A stretch of 64,000 nucleotides of DNA from Maricaulis sp017643475 (GTDB taxonomy: Bacteria > Pseudomonadota > Alphaproteobacteria > Caulobacterales > Maricaulaceae): the NCBI RefSeq assembly GCF_047123815.1, contig NZ_CP138920.1, forward strand, positions 1,240,001-1,304,000, written 5' to 3'. Each line of letters starts with the position of its first letter. The first letter of the stretch is position 1. The notes under the pieces were generated by a model that saw only the letters and a program-made list of their open reading frames with translations, ran no database searches and was not told the DNA's origin. Of the stretch, positions 9,166 to 18,440 are shown piece after piece. The position numbers and the translations under genes are program-made.

Positions 9166-9938
9166 CCGAGCAGTTCCCGCAAGCCCGGATTGGTATGATC
9201 CACCAGCTTTTTCTGCATCTCCGGCAATTCCGACGGCACTTCCTGGCCTTGGAGTTTAAGGTTTTCCCGAGCCGTGCCGCTCTGCTTGCGATCTGAACCG
9301 ACCGCGACACGTTCTTTCCAGTCCGACGGCAAATCGATCCCGCCAAAAGCGAGCAGCTCGCCAAAAAATGTCTCGGCCTCCGGCTCGTCGATATTCTTGA
9401 GGTGGTGAACCACGTCCTCGTATTTGACGATACGAGCACTGGTGCCCAACCAGGCCACAACATTGTTGTGATAGATTTCCTGCATGGTCGGGAAGCGGTT
9501 GTGGGCGCCAAAGATCATCATGTTCAGATAATCATGGATCTCGACACGACCGCCCTTGAGGTGGTCAATATTGGCCTGGAAATTATCCGACAGGAAAAAG
9601 CGGGCGCGCGCCAGAACCCAACTATAGGGGTCGCGTACCAGGAGCAGGTGATTGACGTCCTTCAACAGGATCGCCGGGCCTTCACCAAACAGCAAATGCC
9701 CCCATGAGAGCGCGGGATCGCCCTGCAAGGCTTTGGCGTGCTGGTTCAGGTTCGGATACTGGATGAAATCTGCGCTGTACTGCTGCTCGACCGGAACGAA
9801 CATCCGCACAATGTTCTTCATCAGATGACTGCCGCTTTTCGGGACGCTGTTGAGGAAGAAATGCTTTTTCAGCGGCACCTGGGCGAAGTCGGCATTCTTC
9901 TCATCAAGATTGTCCGGGTCGGCGAGTACGATTGGCAT
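9156..9938 (-). CDS. sulfotransferase-domain protein
   Basis: 260 residues. The N-terminal FFLNSVPKSGSHLMKN (about residues 27-42) matches the PAPS 5'-phosphosulfate loop of the P-loop sulfotransferases. LLLVRDPYSWVLA supplies the 3'-phosphate-binding Arg and downstream segment, and RIVKYEDVV is the typical later strand. It would transfer sulfate from PAPS to a hydroxyl, but the acceptor is not predictable. No signal peptide or membrane segment is seen. It lies downstream of the TonB-dependent receptor on the same strand, but a strong terminator separates them, so expression would depend on read-through or a weak internal promoter. Confidence 0.75.
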   Translation of the reverse strand: MPIVLADPDNLDEKNADFAQVPLKKHFFLNSVPKSGSHLMKNIVRMFVPVEQQYSADFIQYPNLNQHAKALQGDPALSWGHLLFGEGPAILLKDVNHLLLVRDPYSWVLARARFFLSDNFQANIDHLKGGRVEIHDYLNMMIFGAHNRFPTMQEIYHNNVVAWLGTSARIVKYEDVVHHLKNIDEPEAETFFGELLAFGGIDLPSDWKERVAVGSDRKQSGTARENLKLQGQEVPSELPEMQKKLVDHTNPGLRELLGYK

Positions 9939-9956
9939 GCTTCATGTCCATGTTGT

Positions 9957-9985
9957 AAAAAAGGCGGGCCACCAGGGCCCGCCTT
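9957..9985 (-). terminator. rho-independent terminator of the TonB-dependent receptor gene
   Basis: On the minus strand GGCGGGCC, a 5-base loop, then GGCCCGCC followed by six T. The stem is perfect over 8 bp and G+C-rich. It lies 27 bases after the receptor stop and before the sulfotransferase start. Confidence 0.9.
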
Positions 9986-10011
9986 CTCCAGATACTACAA
10001 CTTCTCTGAGA

Positions 10012-13000
10012 TTAGAACGTCTTGGAGATGTTGAGGAATGCGCGACGGCCGAGCAGGTCGTACTGCGAGACAATCGGAGAATTGCCTGCAAAGACCAGGT
10101 CCGGGCTGTCATTGATGTTCGTCAGTGCCGGCGGATGCTCGTCAAAGACGTTGTTGATACCCGCACGGATCGTCCAGCCACCGTCAAGCAGCAGCTCGCC
10201 GGAAACGTGGTGGTAGAACATGGCTTCAGCTTCGGTCTTGGTGTTTACCGTCTCACCCAGCTGGGTGATCGTGTACGCACCGCCACCAGCAGGCTGCTCC
10301 GACAGCGGAACGCTGGCGAAGACAGACTGGAGCGTGCTGGCTTCACCGACATAGTTCATGCCCCAGCGCAGGGACAGGTCTTCGGTCGGCGACAGCGTCA
10401 TGTTCATCAGTGCAACCCACTCAGGCTCACCAACAGAACCGTTCAGGTGACGCGTTGCGGACGCGCCGAGCAGCTGGATGTTGTCTTCAAGCTGTTTGGA
10501 CAACTGAAGGTTCATGTCCAGGAAGCCCCACGGCGTGTCACGGTTGGCATTCATCGTGAAATCGATACCGCGGTTGGTCTGGGTGTCGATATTGATGAAG
10601 GTCGCGGATACAGACTGGATCCGGTATTCACCACCGATGATGTTGCCACGTGAGAACAGGTCACAGAGCGGCTCGGAAGCGAAGTTCTGGGACGAGTAAC
10701 AACCGTTGACGATCTGCGGGCCAGACAGGGTCGAAATCTGATCGTTGATCTCGATTTCGAAGTAGTCCATCGCGAAGCTGACGTTCGCGAACTCGAAGTC
10801 CGGCGTCAGGATGAAACCGACGGTCATATTGTCGGATTCTTCCGGCTTCAGGAAGCCGAAGCCACCACCGCGGAATTCCTGAGCAGCGATCGGCGCACCC
10901 GAATAGGTGTCCGGAATACCGTCAGCTGCACAGTTGTCTGCGACCGTCTGGGAGATGTCACCATTACCCAGAGCTGCGCCCCAACCAATACACGGGTCGA
11001 GGTCAGACTGACGACGCGAACGCGATTCAGCTGCCAGGAACTGCTCGTACAGCGCCGGGGCACGGAAGGACGTACCAATGGAACCGCGCAGACGCAGTGC
11101 ATCGTTAACAGCCCAATCCAGCGTGAAGCGGTAGTTGGAACCATCAACCGTCAGGGAACGACCGTCACGGTGAGACGACGTGATCTCGTTGTAACGACCG
11201 GATGCGATGACGTTCAGGCTCTGAACCAGCGGCATATCGCCAAAGAGCGGGATGGAAACCTCACCATAGATGGACTGGGTTTCCTGCTCACCGGTGGTGA
11301 TACCAGCGCTGGAGCCGAAGAACTCGTTACCGGTCAGGGTCGTATCAGACGGACGGTCCATGATCTCGTCGCGCTGATAGAAGATGCCGAGAGCAGCACT
11401 CATCGGACCTTGCGGCAGCTCCCACACATCACCCGTGATGTAACCATCGAAGGTCGTCTGGGTGAAGTCTGTGGATCCCGTATCGGTGCCGAGCAGGAAG
11501 GCCCGCTCGCCATCGGTCAGGTTACCAGCCAGGAAGCCCGGATCGAACCAGCGAACATCAACACAGGAGACGCCGGCAACCGTGACGGTTTCACCGGTGT
11601 TCGTCGTAGCCGTCGCACCACCGGAGTTCTGGCCCACACAGGACGCCATCTGGTAGTTGGTCGAGTTGATCGAGTCGTTACGGACATATTGCTCGGTGTA
11701 CTCGCCGTAGCTGTCAGAGTGCTGGACATACATATCCCAGGACACGTTGGAGAACATGCCGACATCACCCAGGTCGCCACGCAGGCCACCGAGAAGACGC
11801 ATGTACTCGACAGTTACCTCTTCATCACCCCACTCGACGACTGGCGTCGGGCTGAATTCGATGTTGAGGCCCGGCATCAGCCAGTTCTCACCGCCGTCAC
11901 CGGACAGGTTCGGGTTACCAGCATAGTCGGTCGCACCATAACGGTAGGACCAGTACTGGTCGTGGCTGTTTACGTAGGTGGAACGACGGTTGAACAGGAA
12001 CTCACCATAAGCAGTGATGTTGTCCGTCAGGTCGTACTCGACGTCACCCATGACAGTGACACGCTCGAGTTCACCGGCGACAGAGTCATTGCGCTGCATT
12101 TCCGGATACAGGTCGGTGACGCGGTCCGGGTTGCGGTTGCTGACGTCGATACCCGCAAACGCCGGCAGGCCAGCGATGTGATCCGGGGTGTACTCAACCT
12201 GGTACCAGTTGGCCGGAGCCGAGATACCGGTGCCGTCCAGTGATGCCGGAATGCCCGGGACCAGACCCGCCATGGTGTTGGTGTAGTCGTACTGGAAGAT
12301 ACGGTTACGCGGGTTCCAGGCGACGTTGTCCGGATTGGCGAGGCCGCTGTAGTTGTAAGCCCAGACGTGACCCCAGATCGTACCGGAACACTGATTGGTG
12401 CCGAAACGCGGATCGATAACGTCTGCACGGGTGCCCATTGTGGCATCCGTAAAGGTGTAGCTCTCGCGGCAATCGAGATAGTCGCGGTCGCGACGTGCGA
12501 GCTCATTGCGCATATAGTAGTCAGCCGTGACGCGGAAACGACCGCGCTCGAAGCTGTCACCATGCGTCACGCTTGCGCGGAAGACTTCACCACCGGACTC
12601 GAACGGTGCCTCTGTGTAGAAATCGATCTCGCTGCCGTCGCTACGATCGGTGATGTAGTTCACAACGCCCGCGATGGCATCAGAACCGTAGATCGAGGAC
12701 GCGCCGTCCTTGAGGACGTCAACACGCTCGATACCAACCAGCGGAATGGAACCGAGGTCGAATGCGTTGATAGAACCACGCGTACCGGACGGACCTGCAC
12801 GGCGACCGTTGATGAGGTCGAGCGTACGGCCAGCGCCGAGGCCACGCAGACCAACGGTTTCCGCGCCAACACCGCCATCAGAGACGTATGCGACGGAAAC
12901 AGCATTGGTGATCTGGTTGGAACCAGCAGCAGCAGAGGAGCTCTGCAGCAGGCCGGAAACGTCAGCTACACCAGCGGAACGGGCGTCGTCCACCGAGAGA

Positions 13001-13200
13001 ACGTCCATGGAAACCGGGCTAGTGATGGTCGACTGACGGATACGCGTACCGGTAACGACAATGCGTTCAGCCGGTTGCTGATCCTCAGCCGCCGCCGGTG
13101 TCTGATCGACACCGCCGTCCTGCGCGAGTGCCGGGCTGATGCCGATTGCGATCAGCGCCGAGCTCGAAAGCAGGGCTTTGGAAAGAGAAAATGATTTCAT
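10012..13200 (-). CDS. TonB-dependent outer-membrane receptor
   Basis: 1062 residues. The signal peptide MKSFSLSKALLSSSALIAIG...ALA is cleaved near residue 26. The plug domain is at about 45-170 (RIVVTGTRI, GLRGLGAGRTLDLINGRR, IERVDVLKDGASSIYGSDAIAGVVNYIT), followed by a long 22-strand-type barrel ending in the typical terminal Phe (NISKTF). It takes up a ligand across the outer membrane using TonB-ExbBD energy. The ligand is unknown: no FecR-type or siderophore genes are adjacent, only the sulfotransferase and the halogenase-like gene. Start ATG at 13200. Confidence 0.93.
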   Translation of the reverse strand: MKSFSLSKALLSSSALIAIGISPALAQDGGVDQTPAAAEDQQPAERIVVTGTRIRQSTITSPVSMDVLSVDDARSAGVADVSGLLQSSSAAAGSNQITNAVSVAYVSDGGVGAETVGLRGLGAGRTLDLINGRRAGPSGTRGSINAFDLGSIPLVGIERVDVLKDGASSIYGSDAIAGVVNYITDRSDGSEIDFYTEAPFESGGEVFRASVTHGDSFERGRFRVTADYYMRNELARRDRDYLDCRESYTFTDATMGTRADVIDPRFGTNQCSGTIWGHVWAYNYSGLANPDNVAWNPRNRIFQYDYTNTMAGLVPGIPASLDGTGISAPANWYQVEYTPDHIAGLPAFAGIDVSNRNPDRVTDLYPEMQRNDSVAGELERVTVMGDVEYDLTDNITAYGEFLFNRRSTYVNSHDQYWSYRYGATDYAGNPNLSGDGGENWLMPGLNIEFSPTPVVEWGDEEVTVEYMRLLGGLRGDLGDVGMFSNVSWDMYVQHSDSYGEYTEQYVRNDSINSTNYQMASCVGQNSGGATATTNTGETVTVAGVSCVDVRWFDPGFLAGNLTDGERAFLLGTDTGSTDFTQTTFDGYITGDVWELPQGPMSAALGIFYQRDEIMDRPSDTTLTGNEFFGSSAGITTGEQETQSIYGEVSIPLFGDMPLVQSLNVIASGRYNEITSSHRDGRSLTVDGSNYRFTLDWAVNDALRLRGSIGTSFRAPALYEQFLAAESRSRRQSDLDPCIGWGAALGNGDISQTVADNCAADGIPDTYSGAPIAAQEFRGGGFGFLKPEESDNMTVGFILTPDFEFANVSFAMDYFEIEINDQISTLSGPQIVNGCYSSQNFASEPLCDLFSRGNIIGGEYRIQSVSATFINIDTQTNRGIDFTMNANRDTPWGFLDMNLQLSKQLEDNIQLLGASATRHLNGSVGEPEWVALMNMTLSPTEDLSLRWGMNYVGEASTLQSVFASVPLSEQPAGGGAYTITQLGETVNTKTEAEAMFYHHVSGELLLDGGWTIRAGINNVFDEHPPALTNINDSPDLVFAGNSPIVSQYDLLGRRAFLNISKTF

Positions 13201-13326
13201 CGCCTAAAACCTTTAGAATGAATAGTCACGAACTCGGCCACCGAAAGCCATGTGAATCCTAGGGTCAACTGACATCGCCTTAATGGCAGCTCTCCGGTCA
13301 CAGTTGCGACAAAAATGTATCAATTT

Positions 13327-13342
13327 ATTACAGAGATGTAAT
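13327..13342. promoter_or_regulatory. inverted repeat upstream of the TonB-dependent receptor
   Basis: ATTACA-GAGA-TGTAAT, perfect 6-bp arms, 127 bases before the receptor start in the A+T-richest part of the 245-base gap between the receptor and the csaA remnant. It could be an operator. No regulator can be assigned. Nothing else was recognised in this gap. Confidence 0.35.
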
Positions 13343-13445
13343 GTTATGGCCGGGCTCGTATATCGACCCCGGTGTTTTGCGTTCAAAGATTACAAATCAG
13401 CCATTTCTCGGCAGAAGCCGGGGACATAGTCTCGGAGCAACTCGA

Positions 13446-13817
13446 CTAAGCCAGGCGGGCGCCATTCGGCGCATCCTGATCGGGTCACGCCAGGACAATG
13501 GCGCCATCGGCATCCGGAAAACCCAGCACCAGCACTTCCGATCTGACCGGTCCAATCTAGCGCGGCGGGAAATTGACCACCGCCATCACCCGGCTCCCCG
13601 CCAGCTCCGACGTGGTATAGAGAGTTGTGATCTGCGCAGCGCTGCGTCGCACACCAATACCCGGACCAAAACCGATGCGCAGTTTGAAGGACGGATTGCG
13701 GGCCTCCGGGAATGGCTCGGCCTCGACGATGCTCCCGAGTCGAATGTCGACTTTCAGAAAGTTATCAAACCCGATTTCCTCCGCTGCCGGCGCATCGGGA
13801 TCATGCGTGAGATGCAT
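13446..13817 (-). pseudogene. csaA: CsaA-like tRNA-binding-domain protein, two nonsense codons
   Basis: The ATG at 13817 has a GAGG ribosome site. The product begins like CsaA (FDNFLKVDIRLGSIVEAEPFPEARNP, then SAAQIT and VVNFPPR) and stops at TAG 13557-13559. The same frame then continues with clearly family-like sequence (IGPVRSEVLVLGFPDADG), a TGA at 13485-13487, then PDQDAPNGARLA to a final TAG at 13446. The expected residues are Gln (CAG) in PPRQIG and probably Arg (CGA) at the second site, so both lesions fit C-to-T changes. CsaA proteins are about 110-residue OB-fold chaperone/tRNA-binding proteins. The 86-residue remnant lacks the C-terminal dimer strand and is probably inactive. Confidence 0.82.
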
Positions 13818-13922
13818 CACAAACCTCGTTCAATGTGATCCGCTTCACCAGGCCCTTTTTATGTCGACCCCGGGCGCACCGTCAGCCACCCGTCTGGCGA
13901 GCGTGACCGCTGTGGCCCCCAA

Positions 13923-15368
13923 TCACTCGGCTGCGCCTGGCACAGCGTATTGAGGCGCCGGGCGTGCGAAGACACACAGCTCGGATTCCGCGACCGACAG
14001 CATTGCCTCAGGGGTTTCCATAAAGCGTCCGACCATCAACATGGCACATCCATCCCCACCCCATTGCTGGGTTGGACCATGCGCTTCCCCCCTCACGCTG
14101 ACCACGCGGCTGTTCGCGAGGGTCTCGGCGGCGCGCAGCCCCCAGGCTGGAGGCGTCAGGGGATCGAACTCTCCCGCGACGATCAGGGTCGGCACTTCGG
14201 AAACCACCGGCGCAATGAACTCGGCGCCCAGCGGCGGCACATCCCAGGCGGCGCAAAGCTCTGGCCGGATCGCGGCGCTTTCATATCCGCCCAGTGCCGG
14301 CCCGGCTTGCGAACGCCGGCTCCGGTCGCTGAAGGGCAAGGCCTCACGGCACCAGACCGACAGGCGCATGCCCCAGGCAAGATTGCTGGCCGCTCTCGGT
14401 CTGGACATCACACCGGCTATGCCTGGGTCGAGATTTGCAACGGCATCCATCCTGCCCGGAGCCGCGATGACATCGCGTCCCGAAGACAGGACAATCAGCG
14501 CGGCCAGGTCGGCCCCCGTCACAGGTTCGGCAAGACCTTCCATGCGGAGCGGGGCACGTGTGGACGCTTCGATCCGATTGAAAAAGCGCGCTTCCAGGTC
14601 CGGATAGGCCGCCGCGCACGCCGGTTGCGCGGCACAATCTGTCGTGATCGCGCGCAGCGCAGCCTCGAAATTGCCCGCGCTTTCATCGTCATAAATGGCA
14701 TTGGGCGGCAGGGGTGAATCAAGCACCATGGCCCGCAGGCTCGCGCTGTGATCTCGCGCATATGACAGCGCCAGCCGGGTCCCGTACGACACCGCATAGA
14801 AATTCCAGGTCTCGATCTCCAGCACCTGGCGCAGATCCTCGAGATCGGCAACGCTGGCCGGGCTGTGGTAGTGCTCCACGCCTATTCCCGCTGCGGTGAG
14901 GCGGTCGCGGCACTGGCGCACGGCATCGGCGAGATCGCTGCCGGAACTCACCGCATCCCGATACTCTGGGCACATCAAGGCCGGCTGTGCACTGGCAGTT
15001 CCGCGCTGACCGAAAACGATGAAATCCCGGTCTTCAAGCCAGGGGTAGGCGCCCGGATAGGCCGCCGCCGGAAGTCCTGATGCGCCAGGTCCACCGGCGA
15101 GATAAAGGACCGGTTCGCCTCCCCGTCCAGAGCGATTGTGTACGACGGCAACAGGCAGTCTGATCTCCGGGGACTGCGGATCTGTGCGATCCTCCGCGAC
15201 CACCAGCCAGCCGCGGGTCGAGGCGAAGGACGATGGCACTTGAACCGGAAAATCCTCACCCGCCGCCACCGGCTCGAACCGGGGCAATGATCGCTGCGGT
15301 TCACTGGCAGGTTGGCACGCCGCCAACAAGATCACGAGACACAAGGACCAGACGAACAGACGGCTCAT
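13923..15368 (-). CDS. alpha/beta-hydrolase lipoprotein (proline iminopeptidase/TAP-like)
   Basis: 481 residues with a lipoprotein signal: hydrophobic segment and lipobox LLAAC near residue 18. The alpha/beta-hydrolase core shows the oxyanion segment LYLAGGPGASG, the nucleophile elbow VSYGTR (Ser), and a C-terminal TAP-like part with the acid in VAGEFDPLTPP and the catalytic His in GEAHGP. This family includes proline iminopeptidases and tripeptidyl aminopeptidases, so a periplasmic peptidase or esterase is likely. Start ATG at 15368 with a strong AAGGAG site. It stands alone. Confidence 0.85.
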   Translation of the reverse strand: MSRLFVWSLCLVILLAACQPASEPQRSLPRFEPVAAGEDFPVQVPSSFASTRGWLVVAEDRTDPQSPEIRLPVAVVHNRSGRGGEPVLYLAGGPGASGLPAAAYPGAYPWLEDRDFIVFGQRGTASAQPALMCPEYRDAVSSGSDLADAVRQCRDRLTAAGIGVEHYHSPASVADLEDLRQVLEIETWNFYAVSYGTRLALSYARDHSASLRAMVLDSPLPPNAIYDDESAGNFEAALRAITTDCAAQPACAAAYPDLEARFFNRIEASTRAPLRMEGLAEPVTGADLAALIVLSSGRDVIAAPGRMDAVANLDPGIAGVMSRPRAASNLAWGMRLSVWCREALPFSDRSRRSQAGPALGGYESAAIRPELCAAWDVPPLGAEFIAPVVSEVPTLIVAGEFDPLTPPAWGLRAAETLANSRVVSVRGEAHGPTQQWGGDGCAMLMVGRFMETPEAMLSVAESELCVFARPAPQYAVPGAAE

Positions 15369-15679
15369 ATTCTCTCCTTGCGACTTGTCGAAAACGGCTG
15401 TGGTACAGACGAGAAACGTACCGACAGTCTAGCTGATCGCCCTTGTAACTCAAGATTTCGAGCGCCGCAGGGTGCCACTCGCTAAGAAAACACGACGAAA
15501 GCTGTCACTGACTATCTGTGAGGGCAAATACTAGGACGGATGGTCGAACCGGGACACAACCATCAACGATGTCCACCAATCAGGCTGATCCCACACGCCG
15601 ACTGCATGTGAATCGAAATTTCATAGCCAAGCAAAAACCCAGGTTTTAGGATTCCCGCATCCCGGCAGAAGGCAATGAC
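15369..15679. other. 311-base divergent intergenic region
   Basis: It lies between the hydrolase (minus) and the KAS III gene (plus), so it must hold both promoters. I recognise no RNA gene, coding sequence or convincing operator here. Confidence 0.5.
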
Positions 15680-16696
15680 ATGCAGCACAGGACAGCGGGC
15701 CATGAATCCGCGGCGATTACAGGCACCGGAATATTCCTGCCTGGCGCGCCGGTCAGATCGGACGAGCTGGATCAGCGTCTCGGCATGCCGCGCGGCTGGC
15801 TCGAGGAAAAATGCGGCGTTCAGACCCGCCATTATGCGACCGAAGCCGACAGCCAGGAAAGCATGGGCGTGGCTGCGGCGCATGCGGCCCTTACGGATGC
15901 CGGAATTGAACCGGGTGAGCTGGACCTGCTGATCTTTTGCGGCGCTGTCGGCCGACAGCCCGTGCCCGCGACCGCGCCGCTGATCAAACGGGAACTCGGA
16001 CTGTCAGCCCATGCTTTCCCGGCCTATGACGTCAACGCGACCTGCCTGGGAACGCTGCTGGGCCTTGACCATGCCGCCATGGCGATCGCCACCGGGCGCG
16101 CCAGCACCGTACTTGTTGTGGTGTCGGAAATGCCCTCCCAGGCCATCCCGTGGAAACAGGACCCCACTACAGCCGGATTATTCGGTGACGGGGCTGCGGC
16201 CCTGGTGGTCCAGGCCGGTTCAACAGGCGATATGCGCCTCGGCCCGTTGCTGATGGAAACCCATGCCGACGGTTACGAATACTGCCAGGTCGGCTCCGGA
16301 GGCACGCGCTACAACCCGGTAACCGAGGCAGAGGCCTTCGAGGACAATGCCGTCTTCTCCATGGACGGCAAGGGCGTGTTCAGGCTCTCATCGAAAACCT
16401 TCCCGCGTTTTCTCGAACAGGTTCTGGACCGGACCGGCTGGTCGCTGGGCGAGATCGATCTGGTCGTGCCCCACCAGGCCAGCCCGCATGCCATTTCCCT
16501 GATGATCAAGCGATGTGGCATTAGACCCGAACAGATCTTTGATGTCGCCAGGACCATGGGCAACCAGGTTGCGGCCTCCCTGCCGATCGCTCTGCACCAG
16601 GCGCGTCTGGCAGGACGTATCCAGTCGGATATGAAAATCCTGATGGCCGGCACCTCGGCGGGTATCTCGCTGGGTGCCATGGCTGTGACAACGTGA
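15680..16696 (+). CDS. 3-oxoacyl-ACP synthase III-like condensing enzyme (FabH/OleA type)
   Basis: 338 residues, thiolase fold. The catalytic triad of KAS III enzymes is visible: Cys122 in NATCLGTLLG, His265 in VPHQASPHA and Asn295 in TMGNQVAAS. It would make a C-C bond between an acyl donor and malonyl-ACP or a second acyl-CoA. First gene of a six-gene coupled cluster, with the next gene starting at GTGA across its stop. Because the neighbours are an NAD(P)-dependent reductase and an adenylating enzyme, it resembles the OleA step of the ole pathway more than housekeeping FabH. Start ATG at 15680 with AGAAGG upstream. Confidence 0.85.
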   Translation: MQHRTAGHESAAITGTGIFLPGAPVRSDELDQRLGMPRGWLEEKCGVQTRHYATEADSQESMGVAAAHAALTDAGIEPGELDLLIFCGAVGRQPVPATAPLIKRELGLSAHAFPAYDVNATCLGTLLGLDHAAMAIATGRASTVLVVVSEMPSQAIPWKQDPTTAGLFGDGAAALVVQAGSTGDMRLGPLLMETHADGYEYCQVGSGGTRYNPVTEAEAFEDNAVFSMDGKGVFRLSSKTFPRFLEQVLDRTGWSLGEIDLVVPHQASPHAISLMIKRCGIRPEQIFDVARTMGNQVAASLPIALHQARLAGRIQSDMKILMAGTSAGISLGAMAVTT

Positions 16697-17673
16697 CGAT
16701 GCAGACGATCTGGGTCACCGGCGCGACCGGGTTTCTGGGCGGCCGGGTGGTCGAAGACCTGCTGGAGAGCGGCCATACGGTCATCGCCAGCGGTCGCCAG
16801 ACCCATGTCCTCGAGCGGTTGCAGAAAAAGGGCGCCCGGACACTCGCCTTCGACCTTGCCGATCCGACCCCGCCTGACTTGCCGGCGGTGGACGCGGTTG
16901 TGCACTGCGCCGCGCTGTCCAGTCCCTGGGGCCGCCATGCGGACTTTCACCGTGCCAATGTCCTTGGCACACGATCCGCGCTGAAGCTGGCCCGGCAGGC
17001 GGGCGCAAAACGCTTCGTCCACATCTCCACCCCCAGCGTCTATTTTCGCTTTCGCGACCAGTTGAACGTCCGCGAAACACAGCCTCTGCCGTCGCCGGTC
17101 AATGCCTATGCCGCCACCAAGGCCCGGGCTGAGGAAGAGGTGCTGGTGCACGAGGCGCTCGACCCGGTCATCCTGCGTCCGCGCGGGCTTTACGGACGCG
17201 GCGACACCGCCCTGCTCCCGCGCCTCCTGGCGGCAGCCCGGGAACGTCCACTGCCCCTGATGAACAAGGGCGAGACGGTCACCGATCTGACCCATGTCGA
17301 CGATGTTGTCTCAGCGGTTCGCGCAGCGCTCAATCTCGCGCCTGCCCCGACGCAGCGCCTGTTCAACATCTCGGGTGGTGAAGCTCTGACACTGAAAACC
17401 GTCACCGAGGACGCAGCCCGCCGCGCGGGCGTAGAGGTGCGCTGGCGCCGTGTCCCCGGCTGGGCTGCCCTGGCCTATGCACGCGGCCTGGAAACTATCG
17501 CGCGGATCCGCCCCGGCCATCCCGAACCGCGGATCACCGCCTATGGTGTCGGCCTGTTTGCCTACAGCCAGACGCTCGACATTTCCGCGGCGCGGGAGGT
17601 GATGGGATGGACACCCAGGATCAGCATTCAAGAGGGCCTGGACCGCACCTTTTGCGAGGACACCGCCCGATGA
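16693..17673 (+). CDS. NAD(P)-dependent epimerase/dehydrogenase (extended SDR, 3-beta-HSD/OleD-like)
   Basis: 326 residues. The nucleotide-binding TGATGFLGGRVVEDLL is at the N-terminus, and the extended-SDR active site appears as VHISTPSVYF then NAYAATKARAEE (Tyr-x3-Lys). It fits the 3-beta-hydroxysteroid dehydrogenase branch that includes OleD, which reduces 2-alkyl-3-oxoacids. In this cluster it probably reduces the ketone made by the condensing enzyme (inference). GTG start overlaps the preceding stop; its stop overlaps the next ATG. Confidence 0.82.
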   Translation: MTMQTIWVTGATGFLGGRVVEDLLESGHTVIASGRQTHVLERLQKKGARTLAFDLADPTPPDLPAVDAVVHCAALSSPWGRHADFHRANVLGTRSALKLARQAGAKRFVHISTPSVYFRFRDQLNVRETQPLPSPVNAYAATKARAEEEVLVHEALDPVILRPRGLYGRGDTALLPRLLAAARERPLPLMNKGETVTDLTHVDDVVSAVRAALNLAPAPTQRLFNISGGEALTLKTVTEDAARRAGVEVRWRRVPGWAALAYARGLETIARIRPGHPEPRITAYGVGLFAYSQTLDISAAREVMGWTPRISIQEGLDRTFCEDTAR

Positions 17674-18440
17674 TGCCCGGCTTCCCTGACAGCGCCACGG
17701 TGCGCGCACCGGAGCGGCTGGTGCTTCACGGCGGTCGCTGGACAAGCCTCGACCTCACCGTGCGTTACGGGCGTTTCGAACATCCCGAGGCGGGTACTTG
17801 CCTGATCGACACGGGCTACACCTCGCGTGTGACCGAGGGCCGGCGTTCCTTCGCCTTGCGTTTCTACAATGCGTTACTCAAGCCCGAACTGTCCGCCGAT
17901 GCCCTGCCTGCAGCCTGCCCAAAGGTCGACACCATTCTGCTCAGCCACCTGCATGCCGACCATGTGTCCGGACTGCGCGATTATCCAGACGCGAAAATCT
18001 ATGCCCATGGCGGCAGCGTTGACTATTTCACCCAGGCCAGTTGGCTGCATCGCTCGACCCACGGGGTCTTCTCCGAACTGCTTCCCGATGACCTCGCAGA
18101 CCGGATGATCCGGTTCGAGGACCTGCCGATCGTCTCGGCCCCGCTGGGTCTGGGCCTCGCCTACGACATCTTCGGTGATCAAAGTGTGCTGGCCGTCCCC
18201 CTGCCCGGGCACATGCTTGGACATATGGGCTTTTGCTGGCCGGTGCCGGACAAGCCCATCCTCTATGCCGCCGACGCGCAATGGCTCCACCAGGCGGCGG
18301 TCGACGGCACCCTGCCACCACCTCCCGCTCGCTGGATCCTGCATGACCCGCAGGCTGCGCTGGCCACCTCGGCCCGCATCGCCGACTTCGCACGCCGGGG
18401 CGGCCGGGTCATTTATTGCCACGATCCGGAGACCGTGTGA
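17670..18440 (+). CDS. metallo-beta-lactamase-fold hydrolase
   Basis: 256 residues. The zinc motif HLHADH appears near residue 92 (LLSHLHADHVSGL). The third metal His lies in PLPGHMLGHMG and the bridging Asp in YAADAQW, with a final His in YCHDPE. The arrangement resembles lactonase and thioesterase-like members. In the pathway it may release an acyl product or open a lactone, but that is inference. ATG 17670 overlaps the previous stop; the next gene starts at the TGATG across this stop. Confidence 0.85.
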   Translation: MMPGFPDSATVRAPERLVLHGGRWTSLDLTVRYGRFEHPEAGTCLIDTGYTSRVTEGRRSFALRFYNALLKPELSADALPAACPKVDTILLSHLHADHVSGLRDYPDAKIYAHGGSVDYFTQASWLHRSTHGVFSELLPDDLADRMIRFEDLPIVSAPLGLGLAYDIFGDQSVLAVPLPGHMLGHMGFCWPVPDKPILYAADAQWLHQAAVDGTLPPPPARWILHDPQAALATSARIADFARRGGRVIYCHDPETV

